From Christensenellaceae bacterium (GTDB taxonomy: Bacteria > Bacillota > Clostridia > Christensenellales > Borkfalkiaceae): a DNA stretch of 7,688 nt. The notes below the pieces were generated by a model that saw only the letters and a list, made by a program, of their open reading frames with translations, ran no database searches and had not been told where the DNA came from. The position numbers were made by a program, and so were the translations under genes. This document shows, piece after piece, positions 1 through 5,791 of this stretch (positions are counted from its first letter, which is position 1; each line of letters begins with the position of its first letter). The stretch spans positions 1 through 7,688 of the forward strand of contig JAEDMA010000062.1 in assembly GCA_016295005.1 (NCBI GenBank). The letters are read 5' to 3'.

Positions 1-1
1 A

Positions 2-613
2 ATAAAAGAAGTTACCTTTTCCATATCGGGAAAATCCGCTTACAGAAAACTTAAATTCGAAAGCGGCGTTCATAGGGTGCAAAGGGTTCCCGAAACAGAA
101 TCTCAGGGCAGAGTTCATACGTCGACGTGTACCGTCGCCGTTTTGCCGGAAGTTGAAGACATAGAAGTAAATATCGACGAAAAAGACCTTAAAATAGATA
201 CTTTGCGAAGCAGCGGCGCCGGCGGTCAGCACATCAATAAAACGGAATCGTGCATAAGACTTACGCATATTCCTACGGGAATCGTCGTTTTGTGTCAGGA
301 CGAACGCTCGCAGACCAAGAACCGTGAAAAGGCGATGAAAGTGTTAAAGAGCAGACTTTACGATTTTTATCAGTCTCAATACGATAAAGAATATTCGGAA
401 AATCGCAGAAGTCAGGTAGGAACGGGCGACAGGTCGGAAAGAATCAGAACGTATAACTTTCCGCAAGGAAGGATAACCGACCACAGAATCGGATTAACTT
501 TGTATGATTTGGATAATTTTCTTTTAGGCGACCTCGACGAAATGGTGGAAGCGTTAAATATCGCCGACAGAGAAGCAAAACTTGCGATGGGCGTGGACGA
601 AGACGATAATTAA
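2..613 (+). CDS. prfA: Peptide chain release factor 1 (RF1), C-terminal part, 5' truncated by window
   Basis: RF1 recognises UAA and UAG stop codons in the ribosomal A site and triggers hydrolysis of peptidyl-tRNA. The reading frame is open from base 2, so the gene starts outside the window and 203 residues remain of the usual roughly 355. The fragment begins in domain 2 just before the FESGVHRVQRVPETESQGR stretch. It contains the catalytic GGQ loop (SSGAGGQHINKTES, GGQ at fragment residues 74-76, bases 221-229) and ends with the conserved DRSERIRTYNFPQGRITDHR block and the LGDLDEMVEAL helix. These wordings are RF1-type rather than RF2-type. The PxT stop-codon anticodon motif is expected upstream but is not visible, since it lies near or beyond the cut. 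The GGQ glutamine is normally methylated by PrmC, which is often encoded beside prfA but is not seen here. The next gene is 164 nt away behind its own promoter, so prfA is probably the last gene of its operon. Confidence 0.97.
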   Translation: MKEVTFSISGKSAYRKLKFESGVHRVQRVPETESQGRVHTSTCTVAVLPEVEDIEVNIDEKDLKIDTLRSSGAGGQHINKTESCIRLTHIPTGIVVLCQDERSQTKNREKAMKVLKSRLYDFYQSQYDKEYSENRRSQVGTGDRSERIRTYNFPQGRITDHRIGLTLYDLDNFLLGDLDEMVEALNIADREAKLAMGVDEDDN

Positions 614-628
614 CGAAAAAAACAGGAC

Positions 629-670
629 GAAAACGCAGGGCAAAGGTTTTAATTTTGCTTTGAGGTTTCG
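629..670 (+). terminator. Weak hairpin after prfA, possible terminator
   Basis: CGAAA (629-633) can pair with TTTCG (666-670), and CAAAG (641-645) with CTTTG (658-662), giving an interrupted stem. There is no clean T-tract behind it, only an A/T-rich stretch. It lies where prfA transcription would be expected to end, but it is a poor match to a standard intrinsic terminator. Confidence 0.2.
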
Positions 671-717
671 TAAGAATAAAAAATTAAATTATTTTCGGAT
701 AAATTTTAAAATATCTA

Positions 718-746
718 TTGTAATTTAGTAAAATTTATTATAAAAT
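718..746 (+). promoter_or_regulatory. Sigma-A type promoter for the P-loop gene
   Basis: A -35 element TTGTAA (718-723) and a -10 element TAAAAT (741-746) are separated by exactly 17 bp in a very A/T-rich stretch. This predicts a start near 753 and a short leader of about 25 nt. The ribosome binding site AGGGAGA (763-769) then lies 8 nt before the ATG at 778. Confidence 0.6.
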
Positions 747-777
747 ATAAACAAGAAAACATAGGGAGACTAAAAGT

Positions 778-1185
778 ATGAAAATTTTTTACGGACCTAA
801 AGGATCGGGCAAAACCAAAGCGATAATCGATTACGCGAATAAAACGCTCGATACGGCGAAAGGGCATGTCGTTTTTATTACCGATACCAAAAGATACGCG
901 TTTGACCTTAAATATCAGATAAGATTTTTAGATACTACCGAATTCGACATACAGGGTATGGACGGATTAAGGGGCTTCGTTAAAGGACTAGTCGCGGCGA
1001 GCGGCGATAACGAATACATTTTTATCGACGGAATCGCGAGAATCGCGGGCAAACCCTTAAACGAACTTGAAAACATATTCTCGGCTATGGAAAAACTCGA
1101 AAAAGACTTCGGCGTTCACTTCGTTTTAACTTGCAGCGCCGTAAAAGAAGATTTGCCGCAGTTTGTATTAAAATACGTCGAATAG
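778..1185 (+). CDS. Small P-loop ATP-binding protein of unknown function
   Basis: This 135-residue protein has a Walker A motif at its extreme N-terminus (GPKGSGKT, residues 6-13) and a Walker B-like strand (EYIFIDG, Asp84), followed by a sensor-like strand (HFVLTCSA, about 114-121). It is essentially a bare RecA/AAA-like nucleotide-binding core with no lid, zinc finger or membrane segment. Similar small proteins are widespread in Clostridia, sometimes loosely labelled as PilT or twitching-motility proteins, but nothing here supports a pilus role: there is no hexamer-forming N-domain, no Asp/His box and no pilus gene nearby. The region TDTKRYAFDLKYQIRF (35-50) looks well ordered and may bind substrate. 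It appears to be a single-gene unit between its own promoter (718-746) and terminator (1211-1248). The start is supported by AGGGAGA at 763-769. The nucleotide-binding call is firm; the cellular role is unknown. Confidence 0.85.
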   Translation: MKIFYGPKGSGKTKAIIDYANKTLDTAKGHVVFITDTKRYAFDLKYQIRFLDTTEFDIQGMDGLRGFVKGLVAASGDNEYIFIDGIARIAGKPLNELENIFSAMEKLEKDFGVHFVLTCSAVKEDLPQFVLKYVE

Positions 1186-1210
1186 TTGTTTTTTTAATTA
1201 AAATAGTGTA

Positions 1211-1248
1211 AAATAAAAGTCGGAATAATTTTCGGCTTTTATTTTTTT
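1211..1248 (+). terminator. Intrinsic terminator of the P-loop gene
   Basis: AAATAAAAGTCG (1211-1222) pairs with CGGCTTTTATTT (1233-1244) in a 12-bp stem with one G-U wobble and a 10-nt loop, followed by a T run to 1248. It lies 25 nt after the stop codon. The end of the T run overlaps the -35 element of the next promoter, so the two units are packed back to back. Confidence 0.8.
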
Positions 1249-1273
1249 GAAATATTGCGGGTTATCGTATAAT
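1245..1273 (+). promoter_or_regulatory. Sigma-A promoter of the trpS operon
   Basis: A perfect -10 TATAAT lies at 1268-1273. The best-spaced -35 is TTTTGA (1245-1250, 17-bp spacer); the alternative TTGAAA (1247-1252) matches consensus better but leaves only 15 bp. A start near 1280 gives a leader of about 44 nt, too short for a T-box riboswitch. AGGTGA (1312-1317) is the ribosome binding site, 6 nt before the ATG at 1324. Confidence 0.65.
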
Positions 1274-1323
1274 AAAGCGTTTTTGCCGAAAATTCAATAT
1301 TAGATTAAGACAGGTGAAATATA

Positions 1324-2328
1324 ATGGAAGAAAAGAAGGTTTTGTTCAGCGCGATTCAGCCGAGCGGCGTGCTTACCATAGGCAATTATCTCGGCGCGCT
1401 CCGTAACTTCAAAAAATTGCAAAGCGATTACGAAAGTATTTTCTCGCTTGCCGATTTGCATACGCTCACCGTTCGTCAGGATCCCGCGACGTTAAGAAAG
1501 AATTCTTACGAACTCACCGCGCTTTATCTGGCTTGCGGAATCGACCCCGAAAAGTCGATATTGTTCGCGCAGTCGCACGTTCCCGAACATGCGGAACTCA
1601 CCTGGATTTTAAACACCGTCTGCTATCCCGGGGAACTTTCCCGTATGACACAGTTTAAAGATAAATGCTCAAAGCACGAAGATAACGTAAACATGGGTTT
1701 AATGGATTATCCCGTGCTTATGGCGTCGGATATTTTGCTGTATAAAGCCGACCTCGTTCCCGTAGGAGCGGATCAGAAACAACACCTTGAAATAACGAGA
1801 GATCTGGCTATACGCTTTAACGGCAGATACGGCGACGTGTTCACGGTACCCGAAGGGTATATTCCTAAGTCGGCGGGCAGAATCATGAGTCTTGCCGAAC
1901 CCGACAGAAAAATGAGTAAGTCCGATGCTAATCAGAACGCGTTCATTTCTATGGACGACGATACCGACACCATTATAAGAAAATTCAAAAGAGCGGTTAC
2001 CGACAGCGATAACAGAATAGTCGCCGCGGAAGGTAAACCGGGAATTACTAATTTATTGACCATTTATTCGGCGTTTACCGATAAAACGGTGGAAGAAGCG
2101 GAAAAAGAGTTCGAAGGCAAAGGTTACGGCGAATTCAAGCTTGCGGTAGGCGAAGCGGTCGCGGCGAAAGTAGAACCGATAAGAGCCGAAAAAAACAAGT
2201 TATTGCAAGATAAAGCGTATCTTGACGACGTGCTGGATAAAGGCGCGTATAGGGCCGAGAGAATCGCTTATAAAACGCTTTCCAAGGTGTATAAAAAGGT
2301 CGGTTTGCTGCCGAGAAAAAGAGGATAA
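1324..2328 (+). CDS. trpS: Tryptophanyl-tRNA synthetase
   Basis: This cytosolic class I aminoacyl-tRNA synthetase activates tryptophan with ATP and charges tRNA-Trp. At 334 residues it has the usual bacterial TrpRS length. The N-terminal signature SAIQPSGVLTIGNYLGA includes the HIGH-equivalent TIGN (18-21). The middle holds the family sequence PVGADQKQHLEITRDLA, and the KMSKS loop is intact at residues 196-200 (bases 1909-1923). The C-terminal helical domain, which reads the anticodon region, is present. The start is set by AGGTGA 6 nt upstream. It is the first gene of a tight operon: its last codons (GAGGA, 2321-2325) form the ribosome binding site of the following DUF5685 gene, which begins 2 nt after its stop. 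There is no T-box leader, so tryptophan-dependent control by tRNA sensing at this promoter is unlikely. Confidence 0.97.
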   Translation: MEEKKVLFSAIQPSGVLTIGNYLGALRNFKKLQSDYESIFSLADLHTLTVRQDPATLRKNSYELTALYLACGIDPEKSILFAQSHVPEHAELTWILNTVCYPGELSRMTQFKDKCSKHEDNVNMGLMDYPVLMASDILLYKADLVPVGADQKQHLEITRDLAIRFNGRYGDVFTVPEGYIPKSAGRIMSLAEPDRKMSKSDANQNAFISMDDDTDTIIRKFKRAVTDSDNRIVAAEGKPGITNLLTIYSAFTDKTVEEAEKEFEGKGYGEFKLAVGEAVAAKVEPIRAEKNKLLQDKAYLDDVLDKGAYRAERIAYKTLSKVYKKVGLLPRKRG

Positions 2329-2330
2329 AA

Positions 2331-3194
2331 ATGTTCGGATACGTTTCCGTAGACAACCCTAATCTGTACGTTAAAGACGTGGTTTTATACCGCGCGTCTT
2401 ATTGCGGTTTATGCAAAAGTCTGGGGGCGGTTTGCGGGCAACGCGCACGTTTTTTGTTGAGTTACGACCTTACTTTTTTATCGATATTGCTGCATAACGT
2501 AACCGATTCGGACGTTAAAATAAATAACGAACACTGCGTTATTCACCCGATAAAGAAAAGACCCGTCGTAAAAACCGACGAACTTAATAAAAGGGTCGCC
2601 CGGACGAACGTAATTCTCGCTTATTATAAAGCGGTGGACGACGTTACCGACGAGCATAAGGGAAAACTGAAAAAGAGTTTCGTTAAAGGGGCGTATAAAA
2701 AAGCGAAAAAGGCGGAACCCGTAATCGACGAAATCGTTGCTAAATACTATAAAGGTCTTAACGATTACGAAAAAACCGAAGGGGACAGTGTGGATATTTC
2801 CGCCGACTTTTTCGGAAATATGATGAAAGAAATCGTCGTCGAACTTTCGGGGAAGGATACGGAAGAACTTAAAGGCCTTGCGTATTATCTCGGCAAGTGG
2901 GTTTATCTTATCGACGCAATAGACGACTTCGATAAGGATAAAAAGAAAGGTTCTTATAACGTATTCGTAAATATTTATAAAGATTATAAAGACAGACAAA
3001 GTCTGTTTGCCGAAAAGAAAGAAGAAATAGAAGAGATTTTTGCGGACGTATTATATTCCGTTTCGGAATACGGAAAAAACGTTAAATATCGGTTTAATCA
3101 CGATCTGATAGACAACGTTTTGCAAAAAGGATTAAAAAGCAGAACCAAGTTGATTTTGGAGGGAAGAAAATGCAGGAATATTATAAAATATTAG
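2331..3194 (+). CDS. DUF5685 family protein, putative metal-binding all-helical protein
   Basis: The 287-residue protein matches the DUF5685 family as I recall it: MFGYV start, YCGLCKSLG, SYDLTFL, CxxHPxxKRP, and a final YLIDAIDDFDKDxxKGxYNxF block. Its function is unknown. There is no signal peptide or obvious membrane segment, and it is probably helical. Two features suggest metal binding: Cys25, Cys28, Cys35, Cys69 and His72 near the N-terminus, and two Asp-rich motifs, YYKAVDDVTDE (Asp103, 104, 107, Glu108) and LIDAIDDFDKD (Asp195, 198, 199, 201, 203). The second pair resembles, by eye, the two Asp-rich motifs of squalene/phytoene synthases; that is inference, not an assignment. The middle (about 110-140) is Lys-rich. 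The start at 2331 has GAGGA 5 nt upstream, inside the end of trpS. Its last 25 nt overlap the next gene, whose ribosome binding site lies within it, so the two products are likely made in a coupled manner. Confidence 0.85.
   Translation: MFGYVSVDNPNLYVKDVVLYRASYCGLCKSLGAVCGQRARFLLSYDLTFLSILLHNVTDSDVKINNEHCVIHPIKKRPVVKTDELNKRVARTNVILAYYKAVDDVTDEHKGKLKKSFVKGAYKKAKKAEPVIDEIVAKYYKGLNDYEKTEGDSVDISADFFGNMMKEIVVELSGKDTEELKGLAYYLGKWVYLIDAIDDFDKDKKKGSYNVFVNIYKDYKDRQSLFAEKKEEIEEIFADVLYSVSEYGKNVKYRFNHDLIDNVLQKGLKSRTKLILEGRKCRNIIKY
3158..3163 (+). promoter_or_regulatory. Strong ribosome binding site inside the DUF5685 gene
   Basis: GGAGGG lies 6 nt before the ATG at 3170 and inside the coding sequence of the DUF5685 gene. 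It decides the start of the J-like gene and implies a 25-nt coding overlap (3170-3194). Confidence 0.8.
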
Positions 3195-3763
3195 GTTTGA
3201 CGGAAGACGCTACCGACGCCGAAGTAGAAGCAAAATATAAAGAATTAAAAGAAAAATATTCGCGCGAACGTTTTTACGAAGGCGAAATCGGAAACGTGGC
3301 GGCGAGTAAATTAGGCAAAGTCGAAGAAGCGTACGAAGAAATAAAAGAATACAGAAGCTCGGCGAAAGAAAAAAACAGCGGGCTTCCCGAATTTTCCGAT
3401 ATAGAAAAACTTATAAAAGACGGGAAAATTAACGAAGCGCAGGATAAACTCGACTTGTTTTCCGAACGCGGCGCGGAATGGCATTATTTGCAGTCGGTGG
3501 TTTTTTATAAAAAGAACTGGTCTAACGAAAGCAAAAAACAGCTTGAAATCGCCATTCAGATGGACCCCGATAATTCCAAATATAAAGACGAATACGAAAA
3601 ACTGAAAAACAAAATGGCGTATAACGAAAAGCAGTTCCACTCGGGTAACGCTTCTTCGTCCGGCGGAGACCGTCAGATGGGAGGAACGGACGCTTCGGGG
3701 TGCGTTTCCTGCTGCGCATACTATCTTTGCACCGATATGCTTTGCCATTGCTGTTGCAGATAA
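3170..3763 (+). CDS. Degenerate J-domain protein with TPR-like middle and Cys-rich C-terminus
   Basis: Residues 1-62 have the shape of a J-domain: YYKILGLTEDATDAEVEAKY opens it, then KELKEKY, then an AYEEI helix. The His-Pro-Asp tripeptide that classical J-proteins use to stimulate Hsp70 ATPase is replaced by Ser-Arg-Glu (31-33). Residues about 75-147 look like two TPR-type helical hairpins (GKINEAQDKLDLF; then WSNESKKQLEIAIQMDPDNSK), a likely protein-binding surface. A Gly/Ser-rich linker (158-177) leads to a tail with eight cysteines (178, 181, 182, 187, 192, 194, 195, 196), which could bind zinc or another metal, or be lipid-modified. From memory, proteins of this layout often lie next to DUF5685 genes in Clostridia. 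The start has a strong GGAGGG site. The stop overlaps the next start (TAATG, 3761-3765). Its role is unknown; an adaptor or assembly factor for its neighbours is a guess. Confidence 0.85.
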   Translation: MQEYYKILGLTEDATDAEVEAKYKELKEKYSRERFYEGEIGNVAASKLGKVEEAYEEIKEYRSSAKEKNSGLPEFSDIEKLIKDGKINEAQDKLDLFSERGAEWHYLQSVVFYKKNWSNESKKQLEIAIQMDPDNSKYKDEYEKLKNKMAYNEKQFHSGNASSSGGDRQMGGTDASGCVSCCAYYLCTDMLCHCCCR

Positions 3764-4293
3764 TGAAAAGCAAAGTAATCGCCTTGTCGGCAATATCCGC
3801 CGGGTTCATAGCGATATCGCTGACCGCCGGAGCCTATATCGATTTAATAGATTTAATAACTGTCATAGCCGCGTCGATATTCGTAATTTTGCCGCTGTAT
3901 TATAATTCGTACGCAGGTTGTTTTATGGCGTACGCGGCGGGCGGAATTATTGCGTTTTTGTTAAGCGGATTCAATATATTTTCCCTCGTTTTTCCCGCGT
4001 ATTTCGCGTTTTTCGGTATTTACCCGATAATTAAAGCGATAACTTACGGTAAAATAAAAAACGCGGTATTCTGTGTGTTGGGCGCGGTATGGTGCATAGC
4101 CGTGTTTTACGGACTGTACTTTTTCTTAATATACGTAACCAAACTTTCTTTTTCCGATTTGCCGCAGTTTATAAGCGATTATATTCTCGTTTTCGTGGGG
4201 ATAGCAGGAGCCGTATTCTATTTTGTTTTCGATAGATTCTGTTTAATCGTAAAAAGGGTCGTCGATTATTACTTACGAAGGATTATCAAATAA
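3763..4293 (+). CDS. Integral membrane protein of unknown function, about six segments
   Basis: This 176-residue, very hydrophobic protein has likely membrane segments at about 5-26, 30-47, 51-69, 73-93, 102-125 and 139-160, and ends in a basic tail (KRVVDYYLRRIIK). The motif FFGIYPIIKA (83-92) at the end of segment four and the overall layout recall substrate-binding (S) components of ECF-type vitamin transporters, but no ATPase or T-component gene is nearby, so this is only a resemblance. I chose the ATG at 3763 because it overlaps the upstream stop as TAATG, which suggests translational coupling, and because the protein then begins directly with a short charged end and a membrane helix. 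A GTG at 3700 in the same frame would add 21 residues. No clear ribosome binding site precedes 3763, which fits re-initiation by ribosomes finishing the J-like gene. It ends in a second TAATG overlap with the methyltransferase gene. Confidence 0.8.
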   Translation: MKSKVIALSAISAGFIAISLTAGAYIDLIDLITVIAASIFVILPLYYNSYAGCFMAYAAGGIIAFLLSGFNIFSLVFPAYFAFFGIYPIIKAITYGKIKNAVFCVLGAVWCIAVFYGLYFFLIYVTKLSFSDLPQFISDYILVFVGIAGAVFYFVFDRFCLIVKRVVDYYLRRIIK

Positions 4294-5711
4294 TGATAAG
4301 CAAAAATCAGGAACTCGAAGGCGTAGTTATATCCATAGGTTCTAACGGAGAAGGCGTCGTAAAAGCCGACGGAGTAACCGTGTTCGTTCCTTTTGCGATT
4401 ACCGGAGAGAAAATAAAATATAAAGTGTTAAAAGTAACTTCCAAATGCGCCTACGGCAAACTTTTGGAAGTTTTGTCTCCTTCAAGGGAACGCGTTAAAC
4501 CGAGATGTCCCGTTTTCGGAAAGTGCGGCGGTTGCGACCTTCAGCACGTAAATTACGATTTTCAGTTAGAAATAAAAAGAGAAAACGTTAAAAATTGTTT
4601 TCATAAAATCGCGGGGATAGAAACGGAAGTTTCCGAAACAGTAAGGTGTGAAAACCCTTGGGGGTACAGAAACAAACTTCAACTTCCCGTAGCGCAGTAC
4701 GGCGAAGAAACGGCGATAGGGTTTTACGCCGAAAATTCTCATAGGGTCGTTGCTATTGACGATTGCCCGATAAACCCTTGCTGGACCAAAAAAGTAATCG
4801 CTACGCTTAAAGCGTTTATGAGTAAATATCGCTTAAAAGGGTATAACGAATCTGACCGTTCGGGCGATATTAGGGAAATCACGGTAAAAGAAATAGGAGA
4901 AAAACTTATAATTACCCTGGTGACACCCAAAAACAAAATCAACGGGATAGAACGCCTTCCCGAAATGTTTTCGGAAAGCCTTGATAAAGAATTTACTCTT
5001 TTCGTGAATAAAAACGACAAAGACACCAACGTTATTTACGGGGATACTTTCACGAAAATCTGCGGAAACGATTTTTATTACGGCGAATCGGACGGAATTA
5101 AATATAAAGGCGGCGTTTTAAGTTTTTTACAGGTAAACGGCGAAATGTGCGCTAAACTGTATTCCGAAGTAAAAAACTCTATCGATTCCGACGAAAACAC
5201 TACGGTTATCGACGCGTACAGCGGAGCGGGGCTGATGACGGCTATTCTTGCTAAAAATTCAAAGAACGCCATCGGGATAGAAATCATAAAAGAAGCGGTC
5301 GATTGCGCCGACGAACTTGCGGAACTTAACGGGCTTTCGGCTAAAATGAAAAATTATTGCGGAAAGTGCGAAGAGTTGCTTCTGGAAATAATAAAGAAAG
5401 CGAAAACGGACAAGGTACGGCTCGTTTTAGACCCGCCGAGAAAAGGGTGCGAACAACCCGTAATAGACGCGATAAGAAAAAGCGGAATAGAGAGAATCGT
5501 TTACGTTTCGTGTATGCCGTCAACTCTCGCGAGAGACGTCGGGTTGCTGTGCGGAACTCTTAAACGGGAAGAAAACGGGGCGATTATAAAGTCTGTTCCT
5601 ACGGAGAATGATTACGTAGTAGAAAGCGTTAAACCTTTCGATATGTTTCCCGCGACCCGCCACGTAGAAACGCTCGTCGTGCTGCGTAAGGGTATAAAGG
5701 CAAAAGCGTAA
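4293..5711 (+). CDS. rlmD: 23S rRNA (uracil-C5)-methyltransferase, RlmD/TrmA family
   Basis: The enzyme transfers a methyl group from S-adenosylmethionine to C5 of a uridine in 23S rRNA. At 472 residues it has the full family layout: an N-terminal TRAM RNA-binding domain (about 1-62), four Fe-S cluster ligands (Cys72, Cys78, Cys81 in RCPVFGKCGGCDLQH, and Cys158 in DDCP), the FLQVN motif, the SAM-binding VIDAYSGAGLMTAI strand-loop, DPPRKG at 380-385, the nucleophile Cys407 in YVSCMPSTLARD, and the general base Glu459 in RHVETLVVL. All key residues are present. In Gram-positive bacteria related enzymes may methylate U747 as well as U1939 (RlmCD) or act on other sites, so target specificity is not settled. 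AAGGA (4278-4282) lies 10 nt before the start, which overlaps the upstream stop (TAATG, 4291-4295). An 80-nt gap without a clear promoter or terminator separates it from the YitT-family gene. Confidence 0.95.
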   Translation: MISKNQELEGVVISIGSNGEGVVKADGVTVFVPFAITGEKIKYKVLKVTSKCAYGKLLEVLSPSRERVKPRCPVFGKCGGCDLQHVNYDFQLEIKRENVKNCFHKIAGIETEVSETVRCENPWGYRNKLQLPVAQYGEETAIGFYAENSHRVVAIDDCPINPCWTKKVIATLKAFMSKYRLKGYNESDRSGDIREITVKEIGEKLIITLVTPKNKINGIERLPEMFSESLDKEFTLFVNKNDKDTNVIYGDTFTKICGNDFYYGESDGIKYKGGVLSFLQVNGEMCAKLYSEVKNSIDSDENTTVIDAYSGAGLMTAILAKNSKNAIGIEIIKEAVDCADELAELNGLSAKMKNYCGKCEELLLEIIKKAKTDKVRLVLDPPRKGCEQPVIDAIRKSGIERIVYVSCMPSTLARDVGLLCGTLKREENGAIIKSVPTENDYVVESVKPFDMFPATRHVETLVVLRKGIKAKA

Positions 5712-5791
5712 AAAGGAAAGCAGATAAAAAAGGTTTTGCCTGACAAAACAAAAGGCATAGCGAAAGAGATTTTGAACTTAAGAAGGAAAAA

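Noticed and set aside
778..1185. PilT-type twitching motility ATPase label for the P-loop gene
   Set aside because: The protein is far too short and lacks the PilT N-domain, Asp box and His box; only generic Walker motifs are present.
2789..2797. Single near-match DnaA box (TGTGGATAT) inside the DUF5685 gene
   Set aside because: It is an isolated one-mismatch site within coding sequence, as expected by chance; it serves as a reminder of the background rate.
2478..2999. Long minus-strand open frame (173 codons) opposite the DUF5685 gene
   Set aside because: It is antisense to a well-supported gene, has a low-complexity Phe/Ile/Val-rich translation typical of the reverse of Lys/Glu-rich coding, and has no ribosome binding site context I trust.
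3700..3762. GTG start giving a 21-residue N-terminal extension of the membrane protein
   Set aside because: The extension would be read through the Cys-rich tail coding of the J-like gene, and the TAATG overlap at 3761-3765 gives a more natural coupled start. It is not fully excluded.
3311..3809. Two minus-strand open frames opposite the J-like gene
   Set aside because: They overlap each other in different frames and translate to Phe- and Arg-rich sequence mirroring the Glu/Lys/Ser-rich coding strand. No family resemblance is seen.
5733..5749. Small hairpin GTTTTG/CAAAAC between the methyltransferase and YitT-family genes
   Set aside because: It is only 6 bp, A/T-rich and without a T-tract, so it is not a credible terminator. 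No promoter was found in the gap either.
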